DNA of 64,000 nucleotides from Conus ventricosus (GCA_018398815.1 CM031628.1:14660556-14724555); one strand, 5' to 3'; counted from the stretch's first letter, positions 11,500-22,468 are shown. The notes: generated by a model from the letters alone, not told the origin. Translations and numbers: made by a program.

Positions 11500-12830
11500 A
11501 CACGTATCTGAATTTTGTGTTGCACTTCAGTGGTTAAAACGGGCTGTCTGATGTCACCTTTATTGTTTTCTTTGTTAATAATTGACGTAGCTGAAAATGT
11601 AAACAAAATTGTAAAACATGGATTTCAGTTTTTACCTGGTTCAGAAGAAATATTTCTTCTATTATTTGCAGAGAATAGTGTTCTGTTTTCAGCTACACCA
11701 GTGGTCTCCAAAATCAGCCAAAGAATTTAAAAAACACGTCCGACACTTTAAATTTAACAGTAAACTTTGATAAAACTAAAATAAGTGTTTTCAGAAAAGG
11801 GGGTCATTCATCTAAGCTGAACAGTGATATTACAAAGGGAGAGAAGTGGAAGTCGTTAACAGCGATAAATATCTTGGTTTCACACTCAGTACTAGGATGA
11901 CTTCTGACACTGCATTAGATGAATATGTAAGGCGGGCAAAACAAAAGTTGCTGATATTTTCAAACGATGTGGGAAACATGGATTTGTCAATACTTTTTTT
12001 TAATTGTTTGATTGTGCCAAGTAAAGCCATGTTATTGTATGCTGCTGAGCTCTGGGGATTAACAAAATAAAGTCTATAGAAGCAGTTCATTTGTTTTACT
12101 CGTAAACGTTTACTGGGTGTGAGTCCAAAAAGTCCAAATACCATAATATATGGTGAAACAAGTCGATATTCTTTGTATATTGACAGTACTTTTAAAACCA
12201 TTAAATACTGGTTTAAAACTCCAAAACATGGCAAATGACAGATTTCCAAGCAAGCCCACTTGATGATTCTGAATAATATTCCCGAGTTTACCCGTGGTCA
12301 TTTCAATCATCATAATTGGTCCTATTATATTAAAAGATGTTTTGATTTGGTTTTTAAATTTTTTTGAGAGATTTGGAATAAATGGGGTGTGTGTAAATAA
12401 AGTTGTGTTCTTTGATGCAACAAAAACAATGAATGTTGGATTGCTGTATGCGAGATTGGAAAGCGAAAAATTCTCAGAGCGATCGTTTTTCAACGTACAA
12501 ATCATTCAAATCTACATCCACACAGAAAAAAAATTCCGGTTGCTCTTTCTAGATTTCGTTTGGGATTATGCGATTTAAACATTAATAACATATGACGAAC
12601 ACAAAAAAAAAACCTGTCCATTTTGTCAAAAAAGAAAACAACCGAATTTCATTTCTTGTTTGAATGTCTAAAGTACTCATGTTTGCGAGAAAAATATTCA
12701 TTAAGATTTAATTCCTGTCCAAATGGTAATTGTTTATCTTACTTGATGCAATCTGAAAACATGTTGATCCTTAGAAATTTGGCAATGTATATCTTTAATG
12801 CACTAAAAACAGACATGAATTTATGATCGG
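11500..12830 (+). pseudogene. LINE reverse transcriptase C-terminal remnant
   Basis: The broken plus-strand frames carry, in order: a GxxxSPLLFSLLI segment (about 11,540), the remnant of the FADD box (read FAENSVLFS, catalytic Asp pair lost, about 11,670), a YLGFTLSTRM thumb-like motif (about 11,868), and a C-terminal zinc-knuckle-like CPFC...H...C (about 12,616-12,668) followed by Tyr and Arg residues. This is the order of a non-LTR retrotransposon ORF2 C-terminus. Loss of catalytic residues and many stops mark it as dead. It lies inside the inferred intron of the Ig-like gene. Confidence 0.7.
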
Positions 12831-13329
12831 AAACTAAAAATGTGAACATGTGTACATTGTTGTTTATCTATGGTTTGTATCCCTGAATTATTTCCCGTTG
12901 CAATTTTTTCCCCCTTGTGCGTTTCTGAAAACAAGCTACTTCCTTTTGGTGATGCCCCGTACTCATTTTTTCTGTTTCATTCTCAGCAAAATGTACCCAT
13001 TGTACAGGTCGGTGGCCTTACAATTAAAGATTTCATAGTTCAGAGTTCAGATTATTTTTCTTGTTTAAAAATTGAGTCACTTACGACTGATTTCTTTGGG
13101 CCCCTAACGTTGGTGATGTTTCTTTTGTTCATTGTTTGCTATTGACGCAAATTATGACTGACATCTTTCTCCTCAACATTTCTGTTAGATATCTTGGGTT
13201 ATCTCAGTGTCCCCTCCTGACATTTAGTGGACAGTGCAGAATGTTTGTGCTGTCTCTCCTCTCCATCCTGAAAATTTTAGCAGTGTAATGAGAATATTTC
13301 CTTTTTTAACTTTTTTTTTTTTTTCGTTT

Positions 13330-13396
13330 CTGTTGTTGTTGTTGTTGTGTTGTTTGTTGTTGTTTTTGTTGTTGTTGTTGTTGTTGTTTGTTTTTT
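13330..13396. repeat. (GTT)n tract
   Basis: Imperfect GTT trinucleotide run after a poly-T stretch. Confidence 0.9.
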
Positions 13397-13849
13397 TCCC
13401 CAATCAAATGAAGACTTGGTGGACAAAATATCATCGCACAGAGTGTGACTCAAGCCCGAATCTGGAATTTCTATCCTTCTGTCTTGTCGCCCATGACTGA
13501 GGGGAGAGGATCGTGGGGATCCTGATGGTCCACGTGTCTGAAAGGCAGTTCTCTGACCCACGGCCTGAGCATGATGACAGTGTCTAGTAGTACTCTGAGT
13601 ATCAATGCCACAACGTACACTGTGTGACAGTTCTAATGGGCAGTAATGTCCAGTGTTACCTTCAACATCAAAGCCACAACGTGCTCTTTGAGACGATACT
13701 AAAGGTTTGTAATGTGAGGAATTAACTGGGTATCAACGCCACAACATACATTGATGAGAGTCAATACGACCAGTTTGTAGTGCTTAGTATTACCCTAAAT
13801 ATCAAAGCCACAACATACACTGTGGGAAAATACTAAAGGCTTCTTCTTC

Positions 13850-14456
13850 TTCCTAAAAGACTGGTTCACTCAAAAACAAGTAGGTCACCAGCGCGCATGT
13901 TAAAAAGTAAAATAAAATATAATAAAGTGCGACTCAGTCTGTTGGCCCCTGGAGCAAAATTTGGCAACAAGGGGTCGCATACGATATTCAAAAGGTTAAA
14001 AGCAATGGCCAGATTCAGGCCCAGGTAACCATAAAATATTTGGGGAATAAAAAGAAGTTAAAATAGAAAAGTCGTCAATATGCAGATCTCAAGACTGTCG
14101 TATCAAGGAAGAAACAAAAGTTGACTGCAGGATTCGTTGTAAAATGAAAACATAACAAAGTTTATAAAAACATTTGGGTGGTAGTAGAATCCGTTTGTGA
14201 GTGAACTGACGTTTCAAAGCCATAGGCCCGTTGTCAAAGTGAAAAGAAGAGGACAGTGTAGACAGGAAAGCCTATGTGAGAATTGGGTGAGAAACATTTC
14301 ATTTAATGATTAAGTTGGACCAAAATAAAGTCACTGATCACTGTTCAGGTGTATTGAGCTCACACAGACACACAACACAGTTCACAAAAAGACACCAACA
14401 CACACACGCGCGCACCCCCTCCCCCCCCCCCCCCCCCCCCCTCACACACTGATTCT
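13850..14456. other. Unique stretch interrupting the minisatellite
   Basis: No gene was seen. It contains a CA-rich patch and a C homopolymer of about 22 bases ending near 14,441. Confidence 0.6.
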
Positions 14457-15096
14457 ACATTTCAAATCATTATCACTTGTCCTTCAGTTGTGGTGCTTTA
14501 GTTCTTAACTTATGGCTGGACACTATACAACATACACTATGAAACAATACCAAAGGTTTGTATTGTCCAGTATCATTCTGAATATCAAAGCCACAACATA
14601 CACTATGAAACAATACCAAAGGTTTGTAATGTTCGGTATCATTCTGAATATCAAAGGTCTAAGAGACATTGTGAGACAATACTACTAGTTTGGAGTGCCC
14701 AGTATTATCCTGAATGTCATAATCAGAACATACACTGAGACAATACAGATGGCTTGAGGTATTCAGTATTTCTCAGAATATCAAAGTCACAACGTACACT
14801 GAGACACTACACGTACACTGAGACACCACTAATGGTTAATAGAGTCCTGTATGATTCTGAATATCAAAGACACAACATACACTTAAGATAATACTAATGG
14901 TTTGCGGTCTCCAGTATCTCCCTCAATATCAAAGCCAACACGTATGCTGTAAAATGCTGATGATATGGAGTGTCCAGTGTTCTTCTATAAATATCAAATT
15001 ACACTGCATGATAACAACAATCATTTGGACTGTCCAGCCATAAGTTAAGAACTAAAGCACCACAACTGAAAGACAAGTGATCATGCTTTGAAATGT
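14457..15096. repeat. 66-bp inverted repeat enclosing minisatellite block
   Basis: The arms at 14,457-14,522 and 15,031-15,096 are reverse complements over 66 bp with three mismatches by eye. They are separated by 508 bp of the ~65-bp minisatellite. This may be a MITE or foldback element in which an internal satellite expanded, or an inversion scar. Confidence 0.8.
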
Positions 15097-15428
15097 CCAA
15101 AACTACTCCGAATTCAAAGCCACGACGTACCGTGTAAGACAATGATATTGATTAGGAGTTTCCGGTCCTATTGTCTTAATCACACGAACGCTTTGTTAAC
15201 AGACTAACAACGTCGAGGACATAGTATGACATCAACATTGATCTAATCAGATTGACCAATGTATTCTTCATTCTCCTCTTGGACAATGGCGGTCAGTTGG
15301 AAACGGATCATCGTCTTCTCTCCTTCGGTGTGGCATACTTCTTTGTTTCCTTCTTTCTTTTCTTTTGTTTGGTTTCCTTGTTTAAACCACCATTTACTAG
15401 TTCAATTCTGAACTGACGTTTAACAGCA

Positions 15429-15640
15429 GATTCGTTCGTTCATTCATTCATTCATTCATTCATTCATTCATTCATTCATTCATTCATTCATTCATTCATT
15501 CAGATCATTCATTCATTCATTCACTTAATCATTCATTCATTCATTCGTTTGTTCGTTCATTCACTCGTTCGTTCGTTCATTCATTTGTTCGTTCGTTCGT
15601 TCGTTCGTTCGTTCGTTCATTCATTCATTCATCCATTTAC
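15429..15640. repeat. (ATTC)n / (GTTC)n tetranucleotide array
   Basis: A long CATT/CGTT tetranucleotide array lying immediately 3' (on the minus strand) of the Ig-like exon donor at 15,677. Confidence 0.95.
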
Positions 15641-15677
15641 TCATTAATTCATTCATTTATCCATTCACATATCTTAC

Positions 15678-16005
15678 CCGTGATGTTGAACGTGTCTCTA
15701 TGCCCCCCGTTCAATGTCACAATCACTTTCCATCCTCTGCCCACAGTGCTTTGAACACCACACCAGTAAGGGTCCATCGTGAGGCACGTACAATAGTCTG
15801 TCAGTTCAGTTAGTTCACTCCACACTTTCTTCTCGTCGTCGTGATGAAGCAGGCAAAAGGTGAAATCAGAAGTTCTGTTGATGAATTCGATGAGCTTGAG
15901 CGGGGAAAACTGGATCAGTACAAGTTCCGGTGGACCGCACAGCAAAGGTCAGATTGACCTCTGCATTAGCATCAGCCTTGCTGCTCAGGATGTCGAGGTC
16001 CACGC
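15678..16005 (-). CDS. Ig-like ectodomain exon with one frame break
   Basis: Minus-strand exon. The acceptor CTGTTGCAG is at 16,006-16,007 and the donor CACGG|GTAAGA is at 15,676-15,677; both are phase 1. It encodes a Cys-rich beta-sandwich-like module with FTFCLLHH, YCTCL and YWCGVQ and several sequons. At 328 bp it is one base longer than a phase 1-1 exon should be. The reading frame shifts near 15,905-15,925, around a TTTTCCCC tract, so there is a one-base insertion or sequencing error. It is the most upstream exon seen; no signal-peptide exon was identified. Confidence 0.6.
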
Positions 16006-16007
16006 CT

Positions 16008-16545
16008 GCAACAGGCAGGATTAGACAGTCTTCAACGTACTGCTTGGTGTCGGCTGACCTGGACTACACGGAGCGTTCTAGTCCTAGTGCTCCTAGTCAG
16101 GCCGGTGTCTGAGGTCACTGTGAGATGGTCAGAACAAAACAGACACTGCGCAGCGGGTCAGTGACTCCCAGCAAAAACTGAAATCTCTGATGACTAAGTT
16201 TAGACTGGGTGAATTTGATTGGAATGTACACCGTTTTAGTTTATGTCTTGTATTAATTGAGATCTGATTTTTCTGTTATGCTAGATGTTAAAGAAGATGA
16301 GATACAGCTCGTTTTCTCTTGCCAAAGATTGAGCGAAAATGTTCTCGAGCGTAAATATTATCGAAATCCTTATTTATGAAAACTGCGATTACTGATGGCT
16401 TGCACTAAGCCTAATGATATACGTAGTTTTTCATTGTTTCTGTGTGTTGTCATATTCATTGTCATGGTATTTCTTGTGCATGGTATTATGAAGCGTTGTA
16501 TATTGTACATGTACCTCTTCTTTGAGAGCTGAGACCTATGATAAA
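16008..16545. other. No gene recognised
   Basis: Probably intron or 5' flank of the Ig-like gene. No distinct structure was seen. Confidence 0.5.
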
Positions 16546-16680
<135 letters not shown>

Positions 16681-17039
16681 GTGCGTGCAAACGTGCGTGT
16701 ATTTGTGTGTTCAAAAATATGTACGCACTTTGTCATATTCACTTCACTGTCTGTTTTCATACATGCCAATCTTGTACGTTGTAGTACACTTACATATTGT
16801 TTCCCCAGCCCACCTCACTCCCTACCCCCGCTCTCTCCTTCCTCTTCATTATTATTATTCTCATTTATATTTTTTTAAATCTTTTTTGTTATTATTATTT
16901 TTTGTTGTTGTTTTGTTTATTATTATGCTTATTTTTTGTTTTGTTTTCATTTATCTTCTATTTTCATTTGATGTTCCTCTATGATTACATGACCGCTTTG
17001 CTTGCTTCTTTGATTTCTTACATTAATTGATTTCACTGC

Positions 17040-17166
17040 ATGTTGTAGTCCCTACTCAGGGCGAGGACTGGATGTAAAAAAGCACGTTAGTGCTTATCTA
17101 TTATCCTCGTAAATAAAGAATTTTGTCTTGTCTTGTCTTGTCTTGTCTCTCTCTCTCTCTCTCTCT

Positions 17167-17207
<41 letters not shown>

Positions 17208-17225
17208 CTCTCTGCTGTCTCTCTC
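17040..17225 (+). mobile_element. LINE 3' tail with TTGTC repeats
   Basis: A segment reading CCCTACTCAGGGCGAGGACTG, then AAAAAAGCACGTTAGTGC, then AATAAAGAATTTTGTC ends in four to five TTGTC units. These pass into (CT)n at about 17,147-17,225. A 3' UTR ending in a short tandem tail right after an AATAAA-type signal is characteristic of a 5'-truncated non-LTR retrotransposon insertion. The (CT)n is probably secondary expansion of the tail. Confidence 0.6.
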
Positions 17226-17579
17226 TCTATTTTTTAAATCATTTTTTTCTTTCGTTGTTATCATACAAACAAAAACATGAAGCCGCATGTTTAATCAGAA
17301 ATTAGGTAAAAGCAAGCCCAAAATTAATGCATAATTAGTAAATGACCAAACAGAGAAGAGAGTGAAACCTCAGCATATTATCATAATTATATGTCTGTAA
17401 GCATGGCTACTCGGTGACATACACAACACATTACAAGGCGGGGTTTCTGTTCGCTGCACACTGTACAGTGGCGATCTGTCTCTTTGTACAGTGCTGAATC
17501 TGCCTCACATTGCATACCATCAGCTTGCTCACACTGGTGGATCAGTCTGCCTGCTCAGGGCGGACGTGATTCTCCCTAA

Positions 17580-17840
17580 CGTCGCGCACTGGTTAGTCTG
17601 TCTGTTCTGCCTTATGACATCGCGCACTGGTTAGTCTGTTTGTTCTGCCTTAGACATCGCGCACTGGTTAGTCTGTCTGTTCTGCCTTATGACATCGCGC
17701 ACTGGTTAGTCTGTCTGTTCTGCCTTATGACATCGCGCACTGGTTAGTCTGTCTGTTCTGCCTTATGACATCGCGCACTGGTTAGTCTGTCTGTTCTGCC
17801 TTATGACATCGCGCACTGGTTAGTCTGTCTGTTCTGCTTA
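17580..17840. repeat. 38-bp minisatellite, ~6.7 copies
   Basis: The unit is GCGCACTGGTTAGTCTGTCT plus GTTCTGCCTTATGACATC. The copies are nearly identical, so the expansion is recent. Confidence 0.95.
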
Positions 17841-17861
17841 TGAAGCAGTTATTCGCTCTGA

Positions 17862-18063
17862 TTCACGCTCCACAGCTGTGAATCCTTCCGCTTCATACTG
17901 CACACCCGTGAGTCTGTATAATTTCGCTTCACAGTGCTGAGTCTGTCTCACGTTGTACAGTGGGGAATCCTTCCGCTTCGCACAATACTGCTGTGAGTTT
18001 GTCTCCTTCACATTGTACAGTGGTAAGCTTGCCTCAAATGCACAGTGGTGAATGTTGTATGCC
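17862..18063. repeat. Diverged satellite left of Polinton 1
   Basis: Degenerate units containing GTACAGTGGTGAAT...GCTTCACA lead into a good TGCACAGTGGTGAATGTTGTATGCC end. This is the same family as the 31-bp satellite that resumes at 34,630, which shows that Polinton 1 landed inside this array. Confidence 0.85.
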
Positions 18064-18340
18064 AGAGAACTAATAAATCCCGATTCTATCTCAAAAATGC
18101 CCTCAACAAGTTTCGGGCATTTTTGAGATAGAAATCGGCATTTATTAGTTCTCTGACAAGTAAGACTTCAATAACCAAAAATAACGATTATCTACAAACA
18201 GACATACTGTGTAGGGTTATCCGTTTTAAAAACTAATTTACTAAACTTTTCAGATTTCAGTTTTTGCTTAATCCTATGTTTTCCTAATCATTTTCGCGCA
18301 TACAGTCATTTTCAATAACATCATTTTTGCGCAGACGGTC
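18064..18340. repeat. Left terminal inverted repeat of element 1
   Basis: The outer 91 bp (18,064-18,154) is itself a hairpin of about 39-bp arms with a 12-nt loop TCAACAAGTTTC. Inside lies a segment complementary to the right end, including an antisense copy of the last ~150 nt of the ATPase gene (about 18,190-18,340), after which similarity fades. The inner part has an 18-bp local duplication around GCGCATACAGTCATTTTC not present in the ATPase gene. Confidence 0.9.
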
Positions 18341-18449
18341 ATCAAACTAAGACTTGGCTGAGACACTGTGCGAACAACCCTAATTAGAGGCTTGGGGTTT
18401 GTGGCAGGCAGTACTAACCCGCAACATTCTTTTACTGACTGTCAGAGAC

Positions 18450-18507
18450 ACACTCACATACACACACACACTAACGCACGTGCGCACGCACGCACAAAAG
18501 ACCGCAC

Positions 18508-18543
<36 letters not shown>

Positions 18544-18597
18544 CACACACACACACACACATGAAAACGAACTCATATGCATGTACAAATTATAGCC

Positions 18598-18654
<57 letters not shown>

Positions 18655-18677
18655 CACACACACACCACACACACACT
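18450..18677. repeat. CA-rich microsatellite inside element 1
   Basis: CA runs with CG-containing interruptions. Element 2 has a much larger CA array (about 41,450-42,016) at the same position, so the microsatellite is an inherited part of the element. Confidence 0.95.
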
Positions 18678-18999
18678 ATTTATTAGTTCTCTGCATGTCT
18701 TCCACTGAAAGCCGGGTTTGACAAAAGTGTTTCTTTCTCCTGTACAGTTATCTATAATAAATATGTTTGCGTTTTTAAGTTAGGGGGTTTCGCTCAGCCT
18801 GCTGACAAACTGTTAAACCAAAAATCAATACTGCCACACCTCCTCCCCCTCTTCACCCCACTCCCTCCCGCCCAGCCTTCTAGAACCCTTCACTCCGTTC
18901 CCACGGCTGAACTTGGAAGAGGTCGGCTCTCTTTTCAGTACTGTAAAACTCTGTCAGGGCGGGTGTCAACGACAACGGTGGGGGCAGGTAAGCTTTTAA

Positions 19000-19232
19000 T
19001 TGCTAGTTGCCGGCCTCCAAAGGGACTTTGCACTATCCGATTACTTACTACGTGGCCGGACATGACGATTTTCGGATCACGCGGTGGGCTGATGTCACGG
19101 CCGGCCAATCACAAGACTAGATAGAATCAGCTGATTAGTAGTGACGACATTTCGCCAGCACTTGTTGTTCATTTCCCCCAGTGCTGTGGTGGTGTGAAGA
19201 CGGTGCTTTTTCTGCAAGAGAAGTGTTTGCAT
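19000..19232 (+). promoter_or_regulatory. Putative promoter of left-end cassette, CCAAT box
   Basis: A GC-rich stretch with GGCCAATCA (19,103-19,111) lies about 125 bp before the ATG at 19,233. Element 2 has GGCCAATCA at 42,163-42,171 upstream of its own, different, cassette gene. No clear TATA box was seen. Confidence 0.45.
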
Positions 19233-20150
19233 ATGGCACAAAATATAGCTGCAGTTTTAGAAGACAGTGTGGATTCAGGGTTAGAAAAGTTCTTGAATCA
19301 CAAATACCTTTTCAAACAGCTTTATAGATTAAATTATTTGGGTGTGGAAGACATGGAATCAGCTACAACTTTCCAACAAGCTCAAAATCTCCCATTACCG
19401 CCGCCACACCAACGGAATTGTGGACAGAGGAAGAAAAGAATGCTTTACATGAAAATATAAGATACTTTGAAAAAATGATTGAAGCGGCTCGTAAAGCAGA
19501 GAGAGAAGGCCCACAAAAACTGCCAAAACAGCCCAAAAAATCTCTTTTACAATTGTTTAAGAAAAGGAAGGAAAAAAGAAAAGCAGGAAGAGATGACCAA
19601 TCATGGCTGCATATCTATCTTGTATCAAATCAAGCAGATCTTAACTCAACGATTTCAAGAGAAAGCGTTTCGGATAACCTTTTTTCACAAACAGCAGATG
19701 AAAATGAAATTGTTGACAGGCTACAAAAGGCCGTGAGAAATGTGAAAAGCAGGATGCTCAAACAATCATGATCTACGTTCATTTGGGGATTTTTTGAATC
19801 TTTGCAAAAAATGGTTTGATGAGGAAAGGAAAGAAGGTAGGATTGCTCAAACTGGGCACAATGGCTCAAAGAGAAATGTGATTATTCTGATGATCATGCG
19901 CGCAAATTGCGTGCTATTGCAAAGATCCTTTATGGATATCCACAGTTTTTCACTGTCAGGCTTCCCATGAGGTATATTTTTTAGCAAGTTAAAACAGATT
20001 ACTTCCATGTTGCAAGTCCCTGAATTTAAGAAGTATTGGTCATGCTCTCTTTCACTACCAAAAACAGATGAGCTCCAAGCTTCCCATAAAGTAACGGTTA
20101 ATGCTGGCAAGTTTTGTGAACTACTGACGATTGGAATGACGCGGTTCTAA
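19233..20150 (+). pseudogene. Left-end cassette gene, unknown protein
   Basis: Open segments in different frames run from an ATG at 19,233 to a TAA at 20,150, with at least three single-base frame breaks (near 19,390, 19,750-19,840 and 19,980). Visible pieces are an acidic N-terminus, a Lys/Arg-rich middle (KKRKEKRK) that could be a nuclear localisation signal, and a C-terminal part with WAQWLKEK and HARKLRAIAKIL. The WL-E-x-S-x-x-A-R pattern is loosely like phage DUF3102-type proteins, but that is a weak inference. It has no counterpart in element 2. It is either a decayed gene or a gene with sequence errors; the function is unknown. Confidence 0.5.
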
Positions 20151-20199
20151 AACAGAAACAGCTATATATAACCACCTGTCTGTCAAGTTTCTGAAACTA

Positions 20200-20745
20200 C
20201 TGTGACGGGCTTTCTAAAAATAGTAACGGTTACGGCGTAACCGCCTGGCTAGCAGCGAAGGCTAGGCTGTTGAGGCCACAGGGACAACCTAACAGCGTGC
20301 AGGCCTATTCAAAATTTCTATGTGTTTTTATAACTATCCTAAATTTTAAGCTAGGAATCAGTATAAATGAACTGTGTAGCAAACGCCAAACCATTTTTTA
20401 AACTTATGCAACTGGATAACGATTTTCGAATGTTCTGGCAAACAAACTAGATAGGGCTAGGCAGACCTAGTACATCTACCAGTATGGAGAGGAGTAGTGT
20501 GTGGCCAGCACTATCTTCATATAAATGCTCCAAATATATAATGACGGATGTACTACTACTGGCGATTAGAGCGCCATAAAAGCTTGGCTACAGCAATTAC
20601 TGCTGTAACTCTGCCAAGCCCGTTGCAAGCCTGGTTGAGAAAAGGGAGCACAGCAAACTAGGTCAAGTGATCATATGTGGTTGGACTACTGACGATAGTA
20701 TGACGTGGTTCTAAAAATAGTAACGGTTACGCTGTAACCGCCCGG
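20200..20745. other. Shared segment with two short palindromes
   Basis: Palindromes CGGTTACGGCGTAACCG (20,227-20,243) and CGGTTACGCTGTAACCG (20,724-20,740) each follow GGTTCTAAAAATAGTAA or a near variant. Element 2 has two palindromes in the same context with other sequence (43,109-43,124 and 43,224-43,239). Sequence at 20,400-20,570 matches element 2 at 42,750-42,920. They may be hairpins near transcript ends or binding sites. Confidence 0.6.
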
Positions 20746-20839
20746 CAAACATTTTTTCCTGAAAACTTGCTTCAACTGTCTATTGTGTGTTTGTTTGTTG
20801 TTTGTTTGTGTTTGTTGTTTGTTGTGTGTGTGTTTTGTC

Positions 20840-20980
20840 CTACCCTACGCACGCACGTCCCCCACCCCCACCCCCACCCCACGCACGCACGTCCCCCCCC
20901 CACCCCACGCACGCACGTTCCCCCACCCCCACCCCACGCACACACGTCCCCCCCCCCCACCCCCACCCACGCACGCACAC
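20840..20980 (-). repeat. G-rich island with CACGCACGCACGTCCCCC units
   Basis: Four units of ACGCACGCACGTCCCCC followed by C-runs give many G4-7 runs on the minus strand, well suited to G-quadruplex formation. The same island occurs at 43,405-43,502 and begins again at 48,333 next to the assembly gap. Confidence 0.85.
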
Positions 20981-20982
20981 TC

Positions 20983-21215
20983 AAGTCATCCACAAGTTCT
21001 TAACTGAAGTTACCCAAGGCACTTCTAAGTCATCCTCAAGTTCTTACTCAAGTTATTCTCAGTTGTCCTTAAGTCATCCTTAAGTCATCCCCAAGTCACC
21101 CCAAGCCACTTTTAAGTTCTTAACTGAAGTCATCCTCAAGTCATCCCAAGTTAACCTAAGATCATAACTAAGTCATCCTCTAAGTACAAACAAGTTCTTA
21201 TTTAAGTTATGTTAT
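20983..21215. repeat. AAGTCATCC / AAGTTCTTA short-unit array
   Basis: A degenerate array of about 9-14 bp units built on AAGTTCTTAA and AAGTCATCC. Conserved in element 2 (about 43,530-43,700 and 48,390-48,560). It is always directly 3' of the G-rich island and has no coding capacity. Confidence 0.8.
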
Positions 21216-21526
21216 AATTATCAAAAAAAATACAATCTAGTTTTTATCTTAAATAGTAGATGTCTAATATAGTACACACACGCCTCAAAAAACGCGTCAT
21301 CACTGAGAATATCTTGCTCGGCGTTCTCTGTGCGAGATCGGTCAGCATAGATCTTAATGAAGTTCTTACATCCTAAGCAACCGCATTGATTACAATTCTG
21401 GTCTATGGAATGTCTTTTATAGACTCCATGTCTTTATTTATTGACTTTATCATTTTATAATACGCCATGATCTATTTTTATTAAAAAAATTTAAAATTAA
21501 GTTCTTAAAATATTATTCCATCTGAA

Positions 21527-21713
21527 ATGGATCAAAATGATCTTTTTTATTGGCGGTGCTGGCGTGCTGTTGTTTTTGTATTTAGCGGTTCAGATTTTTT
21601 TGATTGCTTTTGTTTTGGCTGCCATTGTTTATATATTTTATAACAGTAATAACCGCCCCAACAGCAGCAAGGGCGCCAAAAATGGCAACAGTTTTAAGTT
21701 CAATATTCCATGA
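21527..21713 (+). CDS. Small single-pass membrane protein
   Basis: About 62 residues. A short polar N-terminus (MDQNDL), about 30 strongly hydrophobic residues, then a basic Asn/Ser/Lys tail ending FKFNIP before TGA. One base is lost in the T-run at about 21,541-21,546 relative to the two element-2 copies, shifting the frame near the start. The same protein is recognisable at 43,999 and 48,848. It is likely a Polinton membrane protein of unknown role. Another gene lies antisense close downstream. Confidence 0.6.
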
Positions 21714-21849
21714 AGACTTTGGCGCTGTAGGCCTTGAATCACATGGAGTTTTTTATAGCTGGCATTGAATCAACTTGTTCTGGCATTGGCGGTGTTATGT
21801 TTTCATTATGAGTTATATTCTGTAACATTAATTTTTTTGTCTGTTCCAC

Positions 21850-22468
21850 TCTGCTAATTTTCTTCCTGCTTTAACACGCCCAGGATGAGGATGCTTTTCA
21901 CTGGTCTCCACCAGATTCAGTGTTTTCTGCTGATTTTCTGGCTTGGTTACTTTCTCCCCCTGATCAGCGTTTTCTGATTCTGCTGATTTTCTGGCTCGGT
22001 CATTTTGAAGGGAAATAAATCTATATGATTAAAAGTTATTAATCCCATGATTAATGGCGATAACAATGTTCCAAATCTGTAGTATAGATCACATCCTAGA
22101 GACTCTAATGACTTTGTTAAAACTGGATCTTGCGTTAAATCATACGTAAGATCTTGTTCAGAATCAATGGGAGCAAATCTACTGACTAGTTTAGTGTACA
22201 AACTAAGAACCGTTTGCCCAACGCTTTTTACATTCTCGACCCCAACTGCGCCTCATACCTGTTATGATACTTTATAATGTCTTGTGGCGACATCTGTTGA
22301 ATCTGTTCAATGCTGAATTCAGTTCGAGGAACTGTTTTGTTTTTCCACACGCTGCTAAAGAATACAACCTTCCTTTTGGGGCATAACAGCTTGACCATCA
22401 ACTTGGTCATTCATAAGTTCAGGAAGGTTTAGGCTGCCTTGTAGCTGTAGTAGATCATCACTGTTCAT
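21850..22468 (-). CDS. Conserved Polinton protein, unknown function
   Basis: Starts at the ATG at 22,468 (MNSDDLLQLQGSLNLPEL). Frame breaks lie near 22,375, 22,225 and 21,960. It contains a polar N-terminus, RTEFSIEQIQQMSPQDI, and a C-terminal half with a hydrophobic GTLLSPLIMGLITF segment that may be membrane-associated, then a Glu/Asn/Gln-rich tail. Recognisable copies lie at 44,321-44,938 and 49,190-49,791. I do not recognise the family. Confidence 0.55.

Larger units (their letters stand above)
13560..15170. repeat. ~65-bp diverged minisatellite in two blocks
   Basis: The unit reads approximately CAATACTAAAGGTTTGTAATGTCCAGTATTATTCTGAATATCAAAGCCACAACATACACTGTGAGA. Blocks at about 13,560-13,850 and 14,520-15,150 are separated by unrelated DNA with poly-C (about 14,420-14,441). 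The second block is enclosed by the 66-bp inverted repeat. Confidence 0.8.
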
